64,000 bases of DNA, taken from positions 24,699,791 to 24,763,790 of the forward strand of contig CM067316.1 in NCBI GenBank assembly GCA_034231615.1, written 5' to 3'. How positions within the stretch are numbered: the first letter of the stretch is position 1; every line of letters starts with the position of its first letter. The position numbers were made by a program, and so were the translations under genes. The notes under the pieces were generated by a model. The model was given only the letters and a program-made list of their open reading frames with translations. It was not told the origin of the DNA and ran no database searches. Shown here piece after piece: positions 54,809-64,000 of this stretch. Source of the DNA: Meghimatium bilineatum (Eukaryota > Mollusca > Gastropoda > Stylommatophora > Philomycidae).

Positions 54809-55059
54809 ATTGAACTTGTGTGGGCTGCAGTCAAAGAGCAATTAGCCGCACTAAACAAGACGTTTCAACTTTGTGATGTAAGAAACATACGCGATGTCCT
54901 CGAACAAATAGATATTGAGTACTGAAGAAAATGTGAAGAGCATGTGCTTAAAAGGAAGAGACATATTGATAAAGAGATGGTTTGCATTTTATCCAGCCCT
55001 TAGCAGTAGTCGAATCTTTTTTCGAGAATCCGAATAAAATAGTTGATCAGCCAATGTGC

Positions 55060-55635
55060 TGTTCTCACATCGATCAAATACCTAACAATATCACGGACTT
55101 ATAACAAAATCATTGGTTTGCATTTTACTGGTACTTCATTGATTTGCTTCTCACAACGATTTGTTTGCAATCACCTTTATTTATGAAATGATCACACACA
55201 CATATTCTTCAACACCAATGCTACATGAAAAACAAGACTATTTGATCATCAAAGGTAAAAACTGTTTTACATAAACTCTGGAAGTAATGATAACTATCTC
55301 AGATTTCCTGTTATTATATGAAGTTAGGATACATTCCACAATTTTCATGCACAATTTTGTGTATTACTGTAAAATATTAAATTTGAGTGCAATTTTTTGC
55401 TGCTTATGCAATACTATATAACCAAAAAAAAACGCTTTGTGCATTTTCCAACCTACTTTATCAATTTGTAGAATATGGATTCCTAAGGTGACTAATTTCG
55501 CTATGCATCAGGTAGTTTTCGTGAAGATTTAGCTTAAGTGAGTAACATGAACTATAGAACAAACTATAATATACACAATTTCCAAATCGCTTCGCATCCC
55601 TCTTGAGATCTGCTCACGTCTTAATACCCTTGGTT
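55060..55635. other. No gene seen
   Basis: AT-rich right flank of the transposase relic. No clear terminal inverted repeat. Confidence 0.45.
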
Positions 55636-55639
55636 TTCT

Positions 55640-56640
55640 CATCAGGTTAGTCGGACTGTAGACAGGTAAGTTCGCCTGATATCACTTCACTGTCTCGTGT
55701 GTTTCAACCTTATTTGTCAGACCACAGACTAGAGGTGATGTCGTGTGATGATGTCACTTCACTGTACTATATTCTCACCGTGTTAGACAATAGACTAGAG
55801 GTGATGTCGCCTGAAGATGTCAGTTCACTGTCCCGTGTGTTCTAACCGCATTAGTTCGACCGTAGACTAGAGGTGATGTCGCCTGAAGATGTCAGTTCAC
55901 TGTCCCGTGTGTTCTTACCGCATTAGTTCGACCGTAGACTAGAGGTGATGTCGCCTGAAGATGTCAGTTCACTGTCCCGTGTGTTCTAACCGCATTAGTT
56001 CGACCGTAGACTAGAGGTGATGTCGCCTGAAGATGTCAGTTCACTGTCCCGTGTGTTCTAACCGCATTAGTTCGACCGTAGACTAGAGGTGATGTCGCCT
56101 GAAGATGTCAGTTCACTGTTCCGTGTGTTCTAACCACATTAGTTCGACCGTAGACTAGAGGTGATGACTAGAGGTGATGTCGCAAGATGATGTCATTTCA
56201 CTGTCCCATGTGTTCTAACCGCATTAGTTCGACCGTAGACTAGAGGTGATGTCGCCTGAAGATGTCAGTTCACTGTCCCGTGTGTTCTAACCGCATTAGT
56301 TCGACCGTAGACTAGAGGTGATGTCGCCTGAAGATGTCAGTTCACTGTCCCGTGTGTTCTAACCGCATTAGTTCGACCGTAGACTAGAGGTGATGTCGCC
56401 TGAAGATGTCAGTTCACTGTCCAGTGTGTTCTAACCGCATTAGTTCGACCGTAGACTAGAGGTGATGTCGCAAGATGATGTCATTTCACTGTCCCATGTT
56501 ATCACCGTGTTAGTGGAACCGTAGACTAGGGGTGACGTCACATGATGTCACTCCACTATACCATGTTCTCATCAGCTTAGTGAGACCGTAGACTAGAGGT
56601 GATGATGTCACTCTACTGCCTCAAGGTTCTCATCGCTTTA
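55640..56640. repeat. 72-bp minisatellite
   Basis: About thirteen units, most of 72 bp: AGTTCGACCGTAGACTAGAG, GTGATGTCGCCTGAAGATGT, CAGTTCACTGTCCCGTGTGT and TCTAACCGCATT. The central units are nearly identical and both ends are diverged. One unit near 56160 carries a partial duplication of GACTAGAGGTGAT. Confidence 0.97.
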
Positions 56641-56647
56641 GTCAGAT

Positions 56648-56696
56648 TGTGTGTGTGTGTGTGTGTGTGCGTGCGTGGGTGCGTGCGTGCGTGCGT
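56648..56696. repeat. (GT)n/(GCGT)n microsatellite
   Basis: A GT run that passes into GCGTGCGTGG repeats. It adjoins the end of the 72-bp array. Confidence 0.95.
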
Positions 56697-56814
56697 TCTC
56701 TACTTGGTCTTAGGATGGCACCAGTTCCTATGCTTTTATTTAGACTATGTGTGCTGAAGCATCCAATGTGGCACCACTACCATCACATTGTTACGGGTTT
56801 ATGGATATGGATAT

Positions 56815-57145
56815 CTACAGTCTGGGTCCTATCATACCACTTATGTAACACTATACTTTCCAAAGTCCCTCAATCAGCCCCTACCACATCTACAATCTGG
56901 GTCCTATCATACCATTGTGAACAATATATTTCCCAAAGTCCCTCAATCAGCCCCTACCACATCTACAATCTGGGTTATATCATACCATTTTGAACACTAT
57001 ATTTTCCAAAGTCCCTCAATCAGCCCCTACCACATCTACAATCTGGGTCCTATCATACCACCATTGTGAACACTATATTTTGCAACGTCCCTCAATCAGC
57101 CCCTACCATATCTACAATCTGCGTCCTAGCATACCATTTTAAACT
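56815..57145. repeat. 73-bp minisatellite
   Basis: Four to five units of about 70-75 bp: TCTACAATCTGGGTCCTATC, ATACCA, GAACACTATATTTTCCAAAG and TCCCTCAATCAGCCCCTACC. It is unrelated in sequence to the neighbouring 72-bp array. It gives artificial IWVLSYH frames. Confidence 0.95.
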
Positions 57146-57174
57146 GCATACTCTAAGAAATCTCTATGATGTAA

Positions 57175-57231
57175 TATGTTTCTACCAAAACAATAAGAAG
57201 AAAACGATGAACTTATATCGGACATGTACTT
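57175..57231 (+). pseudogene. RTE-like LINE C-terminus, part 1
   Basis: Encodes K-R, a stop for tryptophan, then TYIGHVL up to the Rep-A insertion. The last 17 bases are the target duplication. The frame continues at 57391. Confidence 0.75.
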
Positions 57232-57390
57232 CTTCTTCTTCGGCGTTCATTCTCAAACTCCTACTGGATATCTCTTGTATCAGGACCATGGTCCTATTAG
57301 ATTTCCAGAAGGATGTAGTCCAGAGAATGGAAATGCGTTGTGTCGCCGTTTGATTTGCGCCAATGGCCCGACACATCCGTCTTCGGCGGG
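57232..57390 (-). mobile_element. Rep-A short retroposon with 17-bp target duplication
   Basis: A 159-bp insertion between perfect 17-bp repeats ATATCGGACATGTACTT (57215-57231 and 57391-57407). In element orientation it starts CCCGCCGAAGACGGATGTGT, has the palindrome AGGACCATGGTCCT, and ends GAACGCCGAAGAAGAAG. It sits in a LINE coding region, whose frame (TYIGHVLRMNENR) is restored when one copy of the duplication and the insert are removed. Confidence 0.95.
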
Positions 57391-57720
57391 ATATCGGACA
57401 TGTACTTAGAATGAATGAAAACAGAATGCCACTACAAGCATTAAAATGGGAACCGGATGGTAAAAGAAAAAAGAGGAAGACCAAGTGAGACTCTTCGCGG
57501 AACAACCATCAAAGAGGGTATGACAATGGCTCTCTACAACATACAAGAATTACACACAGTAGCATCACATCGCGCGAACTTGAGAGCTCTGGATTCTGCC
57601 CTATGCACAGAATTAGGCGATGAAACAAGATTTATGAGTTTCTCATTTCTTGTTCTCCATGTTTATGAGATATACAGCAACACAGCTGTCGCCTCGTGTG
57701 TTACTGTGAACTGAATGGGG
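57391..57720 (+). pseudogene. RTE-like LINE C-terminus, part 2
   Basis: Reads IGHVLRMNENRMPLQALKWE, PDGKRKKRGRPSETL with one shift, TTIKEGMTMALYNIQELHTV, then ASHRANLRALDSALCTELGD. Domain order matches 2985-3190, 23450-23720 and 46445-46925. Apart from the shift and the Rep-A insertion it is well preserved. Confidence 0.82.
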
Positions 57721-57819
57721 AGCAAAGCATAGCAGCACTGTTATATGCCATGCATGTATGACTACGGGGGTTTGGGAGAGGAATTTCATGTTTCGTACCA
57801 TAGAAGTCAAAGTGACCGA

Positions 57820-57985
57820 GAAGCCATGCTGCTTCTGCGTTTGTTCTCAAACTCCTGCGAACTCATGATGAAGTAGAATATGTCAGCCAGAAAGGGGCAG
57901 ATATCACAGCAAATCTGTAAAACATGACACGGCGTACTCCGTTCTCCGAATTGTAATCTGCTATTGAGAGAACGAAGACAGAAGA
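57820..57985. mobile_element. Rep-A halves, head to head
   Basis: The left half (CTTCTGCGTTTGTTCTCAAA then CTCCTGC) is Rep-A in reverse. From about 57885 the right half (GCAGATATCACAGCAAATCT, GTAAAACATGACACGGCG, then GAGAGAACGAAGACAGAAGA) is Rep-A forward. The two may come from separate insertions or one rearranged copy. Confidence 0.55.
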
Positions 57986-57989
57986 ATAA

Positions 57990-58340
57990 GAATAACAACA
58001 AAAAACACAAAATTCTTGCTTGAGTTCAACGATTAATTTAGTTTTCTATTTTATTATAAAATTATATTTAATTTTTTCTGATCTCCATATTTTTATATTT
58101 TCCATCATTTCTTTAAATGCGTCTTTATCCTAAGCATTCTTATTTCCATATTTATACCTGGTCCACCTCTCTGTGTTGTTGCCAAGATACGTATATGATT
58201 ATATCTTTTTGCAAGACTGTTTCACCAAGTGTAGTTTGATTTGTTTTCAATTTCTTAACATAATCTGCATACTTTCTATGTCTTTCACTTATATTTGCTT
58301 CCCAGCACAATAACCAGGACTAATTTCAAAAATGTAGGCT
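57990..58340. other. Possible LINE trace, not assigned
   Basis: The minus strand contains KYADYVKKLKTNQTTLGE and DAFKEMMENIKIWRSEK-like stretches separated by stops. They could be LINE-derived, but no diagnostic motif was found. Confidence 0.3.
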
Positions 58341-58344
58341 GTAC

Positions 58345-58610
58345 CAGTTTTTCTCAACCTTTTTAGGAACACGGCCTACTTTATGGAAACATTTTCTTTC
58401 GTGGCCCGCTGGCGCCAAAAATAATGGGATTTTGCATTGTTTATAAGCCACGAAGGAATTTTAAGCTATAGTTCTTATTTCTTATTCAAGTGGCTGTCAT
58501 CTTGTGGTCCTATGGACAGGTATGTAGACCCCTGGACAGGTCTATAGTCCAACTAATTTCAAAATTTCCGTGGCCTAAGGTGGTCATATGATAAACGTTC
58601 AGAATCACTA
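58345..58610. mobile_element. hAT-type MITE, candidate
   Basis: The left end CAGTTTTTCTCAACCTTTTT and the right end ATAAACGTTCAGAATCACTA are imperfect inverted copies. The interior (GGAACACGGCCTAC, CGTGGCCCGCTGGCGCC) is like many hAT non-autonomous elements. The flanking 8-mers agree only in half of positions, so the boundaries may be a few bases off. Confidence 0.55.
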
Positions 58611-59815
58611 TACTAGACGGATTAATTGAAGATGAATTTGAATGTATTTGCATGGTTTTCTTCTGACAAAAACACAATAACACAAAGAGGTTCTGATAGG
58701 AACACATAGATACCAAACTATGACAATGTGAAGAAATCATAATGCACACTTTATAGAATCTCCTTCCTACGAACCCCCCCCCCCTTTCCCCCCAATCCCA
58801 CAATTTAAACAGTTTATGTAAGTAGAATATACAACCTTGAAATTCGCAAAGCGTATATCAATAGTGAAAAAAGTGGTACACACGTATCATCCTGAAGTTG
58901 TTTGATGTATAAAACTAAGCTTTATTCAATAACGTCAAGGAAACAAGCATCGAACTATAACCAACATAAGATCAAAGGGAATCAATAGTGTTTATATATC
59001 ATCAATTGCCGTCTTGGCATCGAAGGTTGGCTGCAACGCACTCCCACCCCAAACTTCCTCTGTCTCTTTCTTAGTACTTGTTGATAGACTATTTGGTCTA
59101 TCGCATGCAATTTTCCTTACATTTATAGTTATACCGCAGCCCATCACCCCTAATTTAAGGAATGGCGTCATCATGTTTTTTTTTTCCCAAATGTACAATT
59201 TTATTTTATTTTATTCTCTACACGTTATATTTCTTTAAGAATTCAGAATATTTTATTCCCCTTGTTTTTTTTTCCAGCCTAAAACCGTTTTTCCATTATA
59301 TTTTCACACGCATGTGTCGCTAGAATCTCTTTGCTTTCTTCTCTTTCCACGTAATTCTCACAATTTTTCTATATTATTTTAAAAAAAAGAAGAAATGATC
59401 AAAGACGAAGAACACTTAACAATGCCTATCAATTATCTAGCATTACCAAAACGGAATATTCTCCTTAAACATCATTTCGTAAAGAATGCTAGCCAAATTT
59501 CTGTAGTACAACTCTAATGCACACAAAATGCTCTCCCTTGGCGTAATTTCCTAAACCAGAGCTCATTCTTCAATTTGGTAAATTAGGATTGCATAAAAAT
59601 GAATGCAAGAATTGATTTGCACGAATTTAATACGCATAAGACATTGCGTAATGTACTGTAGTTTTATACTCTGCCGCATCGACGAGGGGATTTCTTGTGT
59701 GGCCCAACAGTAATAATTATCAACTTTTTTAGACTTTAAAACTAGAATTTGAAATGAGTTATTTTTAAAATCTCTTGGGGTGTCCTAATGATTAAGATGA
59801 AATTAGAACACTGAG
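58611..59815. other. No gene seen; 11-C tract
   Basis: Eleven C at 58774-58784. A 67-codon minus frame (59198-58992, containing KLGVMGCGITINVRKI) is not low-complexity but matches no domain known to me and has no visible splice context. Confidence 0.45.
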
Positions 59816-59819
59816 AACG

Positions 59820-60235
59820 TAGTTCATAAAGTACATGTTAGTTAGTGGGTAATGTCGGGATGGTGACACTGGCAAAGTACATGTTAGAGATTTATGACTG
59901 GATGGTAACACAGACAAAGTATAGAGATTTATGTCGGGATAGTGAGACTGGCAAAGTACAAGTTTGTTAGCGATTAGGTTGTGATGGTGACACAAGCACA
60001 GTACATGTGTGTTAGTGGTTTATGTCTGAATGGGACACAAGCAAAGTACAAGTTTGTTAGTGGTTTATGTCTGGATGGGACACACGCAAAGTACAAGTTT
60101 GTTAGCGGTTTATGTCTGGATGGTGACACAAGAAAAGTACAAGTTTGTTAGCGGTTTATGTCTAGATGGGACACGAGCAAAGTACAAGTTTGTTAGCAAT
60201 TTATGTCAGTATTGTGACACAGACACAGTACACAG
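59820..60235. repeat. About 44-bp minisatellite
   Basis: Nine units of roughly 38-47 bp with GCAAAGTACAAGTTTGTTAG then CGGTTTATGTCTGGATGG and GACACAA. The first units are more diverged. Confidence 0.93.
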
Positions 60236-60379
60236 ATTACGATTATACGGATAATGAATGCATCTATTTACTCAGAGTTTTTTCTAAAGAGTTTCAACAG
60301 CAACGTCACCTCCTGGAAATTGGTCGCTTATAGAAGAACTCAATGTGGAGCAGCACCACCAGCAAATGTGTTTTCATCG

Positions 60380-61080
60380 CTGAAAATATCAAATTGTAGA
60401 GGCATGATAGAACAAATATACACATCCACATACTCTCATCTCTGAATACACGTGTCCTAGTTGTAGCATGGCTTTGTTGCGAAGTAACTCATCTGATGTT
60501 CTATTCAGCTGCTGCACCAATCCAAGTCTACAAAAACAGTCAGATCTGTCTTGTGCCAACCTCTCAGACCAGTTTATATTTATACTGAAGTGAATTATTG
60601 ATGTCTTTAAAATGCTTATTACGTCCTCGGCATTTGCAGAAGCCAGTCTGCACTTCTTCATATTTCAGTTTTTCTCCGCAGACGGATATCTATCATGCCA
60701 ACAAATTGACCTGCCCAGAGTGCCTGTGCCTACATCAGCAGTTTGTGTATATGCTTTCATATTAAGTTTTCGTCAGAAACTCACTCTCAGGTATTTTATC
60801 CTACCAACGTTTGTTGAGACAATTACAGAGACAGCTTAGGTGGAAGTCGCTGAGACTATTAGCATGCCTGACATATACTGTCCATGATTCACAAGAGTTA
60901 AGAAGTGATGGTATAACTGCTGCATAGTAGACTATGAGTTTGGTAGCAGCTGTTATTCCTCTTGTTTTATACGTTTTTGTGTATTATTTTCAAATGGAGA
61001 ACTAGCTCTAGCTATTCTGTTGTTAATTCGGTATCCATGATTACAGCATGTGAGAGATTTTCGCCAAAATAGGTGAAACT
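60380..61080 (-). pseudogene. LINE RT C-terminus relic
   Basis: Minus strand, from high to low coordinate: KTRGITAATKLIVYYAAVIP, SLLNSCESWTVYVRHANSL, SDFH, then LSCLCNCLNKRW, ESIYTNC with CRHRHSGQVN, and finally NINWSERLAQDRSDCFCRLG and LVQQLNRTSDELLRNKAMLQ. This is the LYGCETW to DRPAW order of the family at 22735, 26928 and 42470. Several stops; dead. Confidence 0.8.
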
Positions 61081-61084
61081 ATTG

Positions 61085-61640
61085 ACTGCTTGAAGCAATA
61101 ATTTATAAACTGTCCCCAATTGTTGACGTAATTTATGGACATCACTTATATGCTAATGTAATTTAAGGACATCCCTTAAATATTAATGTAATTTATGGAC
61201 AGCTCTTAAATTGTGACGTAATTTATGGACAGCTTCTAATTTTTGACGTAATTTATGGACATCCCTTAAATGTTAATGTAATTGATGGGCATCCCTTAAA
61301 TGTTAATGTAATTTGTGGACAGCTTCTAATTTTTGAAGGTAATTTATGGACATCTCTTAAATGTTAATGTAATTTATGGACAGCTTCTAATTTTTGAAGG
61401 TAATTTATGGACATCCCTTAAATGTTAATGTAATTTATGGACATCCCTTAAATGTTAATGTAATTTGTGGACATCCCTTAAATGTTAATGTAATTTATGG
61501 ATAGCCCTAAAATGTTAATGTAATTTGCGGACATTCCTTAAATGTTAATGTAATTTATGGACAGCCCTTAATTGTTTACGTAATTTATGGACATCCTCTA
61601 ATTTTTGACGTAATTTATCGACAGCCCCTAATTGGTACTT
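61085..61640. repeat. 30-bp minisatellite
   Basis: About 18 units of 29-31 bp: ATGTAATTTATGGACATCCC then TTAAATGTTA, with ACAGCTTCTAATTTTTGACG variants. The two variant classes are interspersed. Confidence 0.96.
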
Positions 61641-61803
61641 GGAATAACTAAGAAAATGGTATTGGTCCCTTCCTACACGGAAAAAGATCAATCGACATTA
61701 AAATTTTGCCAATCACTGAAATAAATAGATGGATAAATAGAATATCTAAAGTGAAAGAAGCAAACATGTAGCAACGATTTTTACAGTTATATGTAATATA
61801 GAT

Positions 61804-61996
61804 CAGGGGTCGGCAACCTTTTGCTAATTGTGTGCCAACTTAAGGTTTCAAATTATTGAGAGTGCCGAAATGAGCGAGGAAACCGCGCTAATCGATTTAT
61901 AATCAACTTTATACGGGAAACGTGAAGACTCTGCGTGCCATTTGAAATTGCTTGGCGTGCCAAATGTGGTCGCGTGCCATAGGTTGCCGACCCCTG
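61804..61996. mobile_element. hAT-type MITE
   Basis: A 193-bp element with terminal inverted repeats CAGGGGTCGGCAACCTTTTG and ATAGGTTGCCGACCCCTG (15 outer bases perfectly inverted). Flanking 8-mers are ATATAGAT and ATCTAGAT, 7 of 8 the same. Internal GTGCCAACTTAAGGTTTCAA and ATTTGAAATTGCTTGGCGTG are shared with the MITE at 42558-42877, in the opposite orientation. It is non-coding. Confidence 0.92.
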
Positions 61997-62109
61997 ATCT
62001 AGATGTTCTATTGTTCTTGCACTGAGATAAACAATAAAAACTTACAACAGACAGATTTACTAGAGTAAATTATGGGACAACGAACGAACGCAAACTTCTT
62101 TTGCTTTTC

Positions 62110-62320
62110 CTTTATACCAAAGTGTGTCTTGCAACGTCAGAGGTAGAAGAGTCCTTTTTTGTGTGTGTCATATATGCTTGTTAACGTTGACTCTTTTATT
62201 TCTGTAATCCATCATTTGCATGGTCTGCCGCTGGCTTTATATTCATTGTGTATGTATAGCAATGCTTTTTGAGAGGCACTATCTGGAGGTAGTCTGGAAG
62301 CATGTGAAAACCACTTAATA
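62110..62320 (-). pseudogene. LINE C-terminus fragment
   Basis: On the minus strand one frame reads KRQHIKWFSHASRLPPDSAS, QKALLYIHNEYKASGRPCK, a stop, WITEIKESTLTSIYDTHKKG and LFYL with a stop. The IKWFGH, GRPRKRWI and KGLFYL-type blocks are those of an RTE-like polyprotein end. It has only one internal stop. Confidence 0.78.
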
Positions 62321-62324
62321 TGTT

Positions 62325-63185
62325 GTCTTTTTAATGTAATACCGGATTGTCAGTGTGTCTGTTAGTCTTTTGATGTTTATGAACACAACCGTAGCGATCA
62401 ATATTTCTTTCTTTATCAGACAAAACTAGAAAGTTAAAAAACAAAAATAAACCTAGAACAAAAGAAAATAGAACAATGCAGTAAATACGACTTTAGTAAG
62501 AGCGTTTTACATTTTTTATAAATTATTTCGTTTTGGTGGAAATGTTCATTTTTTTCTGAGAAAACCTATAAGGTGATGGGAATGAGGCTCCTCTCTTTTT
62601 TTTCATTCACTAATTTTCAGGAGTAAATATCATGTTTCATTTTCATAATTGAGAGGGTTTGCTTATCTATATGCTATGTGTCTGGATGAGAGTATTTATC
62701 TGATTCGGTGATATCAGTTACTTTCTTGCATTATGCTTTCCAGACTTCGGTTGTTGTTTTTTATAAATAAATATATTCAGTGTTTCATTGTTAGTTACAT
62801 TTTATTTCAATAAAGTATTTTCCAGATACACAAGTAACAGAATCTGTGTTGCATAACATTTGAGTTCTCACTGATTTTTTTTTAAATGGGCGGGGGTTGG
62901 GGAGAGACCTGTGCCCTTTTGGTAATAGAAAAGTTTCATCAGATCAGTGCACGAATGAAATCAATTTCCAAGGGATTCTAAACGGATCTTAAATTTTCCC
63001 AAATGATTAATTCTCTATCTTGATAGGATGGGGGAAATCTTGGAAATCAGAACCGGCAATTTTTGTCTACTAATTACCGGCAGCTTTTTATATTATTTTT
63101 TTTTTACATTTTTATTAGGGTTTTTTTTAAGTAGGGAAAAGGGTGGGGGGGTGTTACACAATTATCGTGGACTATAAATGAGAGA
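62325..63185. other. No gene seen
   Basis: AT-rich with several T and G tracts (62870-62900, 63090-63150). Confidence 0.5.
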
Positions 63186-63189
63186 ATTA

Positions 63190-63400
63190 TGATATAGAAA
63201 CAGCAACCAAACGGACATAGAAACAGCAATTAGACGGTCATAGAAAATGCACCGAGATGGCCATAGAAACAGCAACGAGACGGCCATAGAAAAAGCACCC
63301 AGATGGCCATAGAAACAGCAACGAGACGGCCATAGAAGCAGCAACGAGACGGCCATAGAAACAGAAACGAGACAGCCATAGAAGCAGCACCGAGAAGGTC
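63190..63400. repeat. 23-bp minisatellite
   Basis: About nine units of 23 bp: CAACGAGACGGCCATAGAAA then CAG. The first units are more diverged. It gives a spurious WPSRCCFYGHLG-like frame on the minus strand. Confidence 0.94.
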
Positions 63401-63404
63401 AAAA

Positions 63405-64000
63405 CGCACAGCAAAAGTCCTTAGAAGGGCTACCTCAACCAGGCTACAACACAGTCCCTGGCAGGATCAAGAAAAAGCCACAATATAGTTCTTTTAATGA
63501 CTTCCGTCAGAAGTAACAGCTGCAACCCGGCTAAGTAGAATAATTCTAGCACCAACCAGGCAAACACGCCACAAGAAAAACACGCCCCCAGACGCTGTGA
63601 TATAAACAAAAAGGAATGTATTCCTAGGTTGAAAGAAACGTGCCTCGAACAAATGAGGCAAATCCACCAGAAAACAAATAAAAGAAGCAACAATGTAATC
63701 CATATTTTCCGATAACATCCATCAGGTGGTCGGTAAATTATATCAAAACATCATCACATCATATACATAGTGATGTAAGCTTACATTTATTTCAGCAATT
63801 CTAACATATATTAGTCACAGTTCCAACACTACAACCCCATGATAGGAGTACACGTAGATAAGTAGGAAACACAACAATAACAAGACATAGTATGTACGAA
63901 GTGCTTGAATCTAGCCAGGAACAATAAAGAAATTGTGCCATGTGATGTTTAAGATTTTAAGGTATCTTAGGTGAAAGGTGTTTAGTTTCCTCTTGTGTTT
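63405..64000. other. No gene seen
   Basis: Right edge of the window. The 87-codon minus frame (63430-63693) is hydrophobic and cysteine-rich but has no recognised domain. Confidence 0.45.

Larger units (their letters stand above)
53330..55055 (+). pseudogene. DDE transposase relic (Tc1/mariner superfamily, IS630-like)
   Basis: Decayed transposase with all main blocks in order. The N-terminal part reads RQQGRKKKNNDFDKDVIVLE and RARGLATLSKLKIRL (DNA-binding region). First catalytic aspartate: IVYLDES, codon 53631-53633. Then ISKRVSITTELRKGK and, after shifts, VSQVEIIFQALSIDGRDYHT and IIFRNWLV. Second catalytic site: CIGMNNTSYHN, where the usual aspartate (MDN) is asparagine at 53909-53911. Then KPELLELVRRT, SDTIISQYEYASLRTPPYHS and HLN. 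Catalytic glutamate: FIELVWAAVKEQLAALNKTF, codon 54812-54814, and CDVRNIRDVLEQIDIEY, a stop and KCEEHVLKRKRH. Stops, frameshifts, the D-to-N change and two internal minisatellites make it inactive. Terminal inverted repeats were not found. Confidence 0.88.

Noticed and set aside
56649..57069. Two overlapping frames of 114 and 93 codons
   Set aside because: They start in a GT repeat and run through the 73-bp array. The peptide is periodic.
58992..59198. 67-codon minus frame as a possible host exon
   Set aside because: Composition is protein-like, but no splice signals, homology or neighbouring exons could be seen.

Overview
This is a gene-poor stretch of animal nuclear DNA. No host protein-coding gene, rRNA gene or intact tRNA gene can be supported. 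It is AT-rich and packed with micro- and minisatellites (more than 20 unrelated tandem arrays) and with decayed mobile elements. The relics are non-LTR retrotransposons (RTE-like C-termini and an RNase H-bearing I-group/Nimb-like LINE), tRNA-derived SINEs, hAT-type MITEs, and one Tc1/mariner-superfamily (DDE) transposase. This mix, and the wording of the LINE C-termini, fits a lophotrochozoan, most likely a mollusc. That is an inference from element families, not from a host gene.

Layout. 1-10 kb: a 41-bp array running off the left edge, LINE fragments at 2.7-6.3 kb (including two RNase H copies), then 56-bp, 58-bp and 34-bp arrays. 10-16 kb: a short retroposon called Rep-A here, a 41-bp array, a 1.5-kb satellite of mixed 30/31-bp units, and a 44-bp array. 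16-24 kb: hAT MITEs, SINEs, 18-bp and 34-bp arrays, a GC-richer patch at 21.3-22.7 kb, and LINE relics. 24-30 kb: mostly plain sequence, then one LINE (26.9-28.9 kb) split by an 889-bp inverted-repeat element with target-site duplications. 30-45 kb: SINEs, minisatellites, LINE C-termini, and a MITE inserted in a LINE with a perfect 8-bp duplication. 45.8-48.2 kb: one Nimb-like LINE relic read right to left, cut by two RTE-like pieces in the opposite orientation. 48-53 kb: further LINE tails and simple repeats. 53.3-55.1 kb: a dead DDE transposase in which two coding motifs have each expanded into a minisatellite. 55.6-64 kb: 72-, 73-, 44-, 30- and 23-bp arrays, a Rep-A copy inserted in a LINE, more LINE tails and a hAT MITE.

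Nothing here works together as an operon or pathway. The interest lies in the element archaeology. There are nested insertions whose target-site duplications can still be read. A short retroposon family has a (GAA)n tail like that of the Nimb-like LINE. Three minisatellites can be traced to transposon coding segments. All coordinates of degenerate features are approximate, because they were read by eye. 'Rep-A' and 'SINE-T' are names coined here for families seen in this window.
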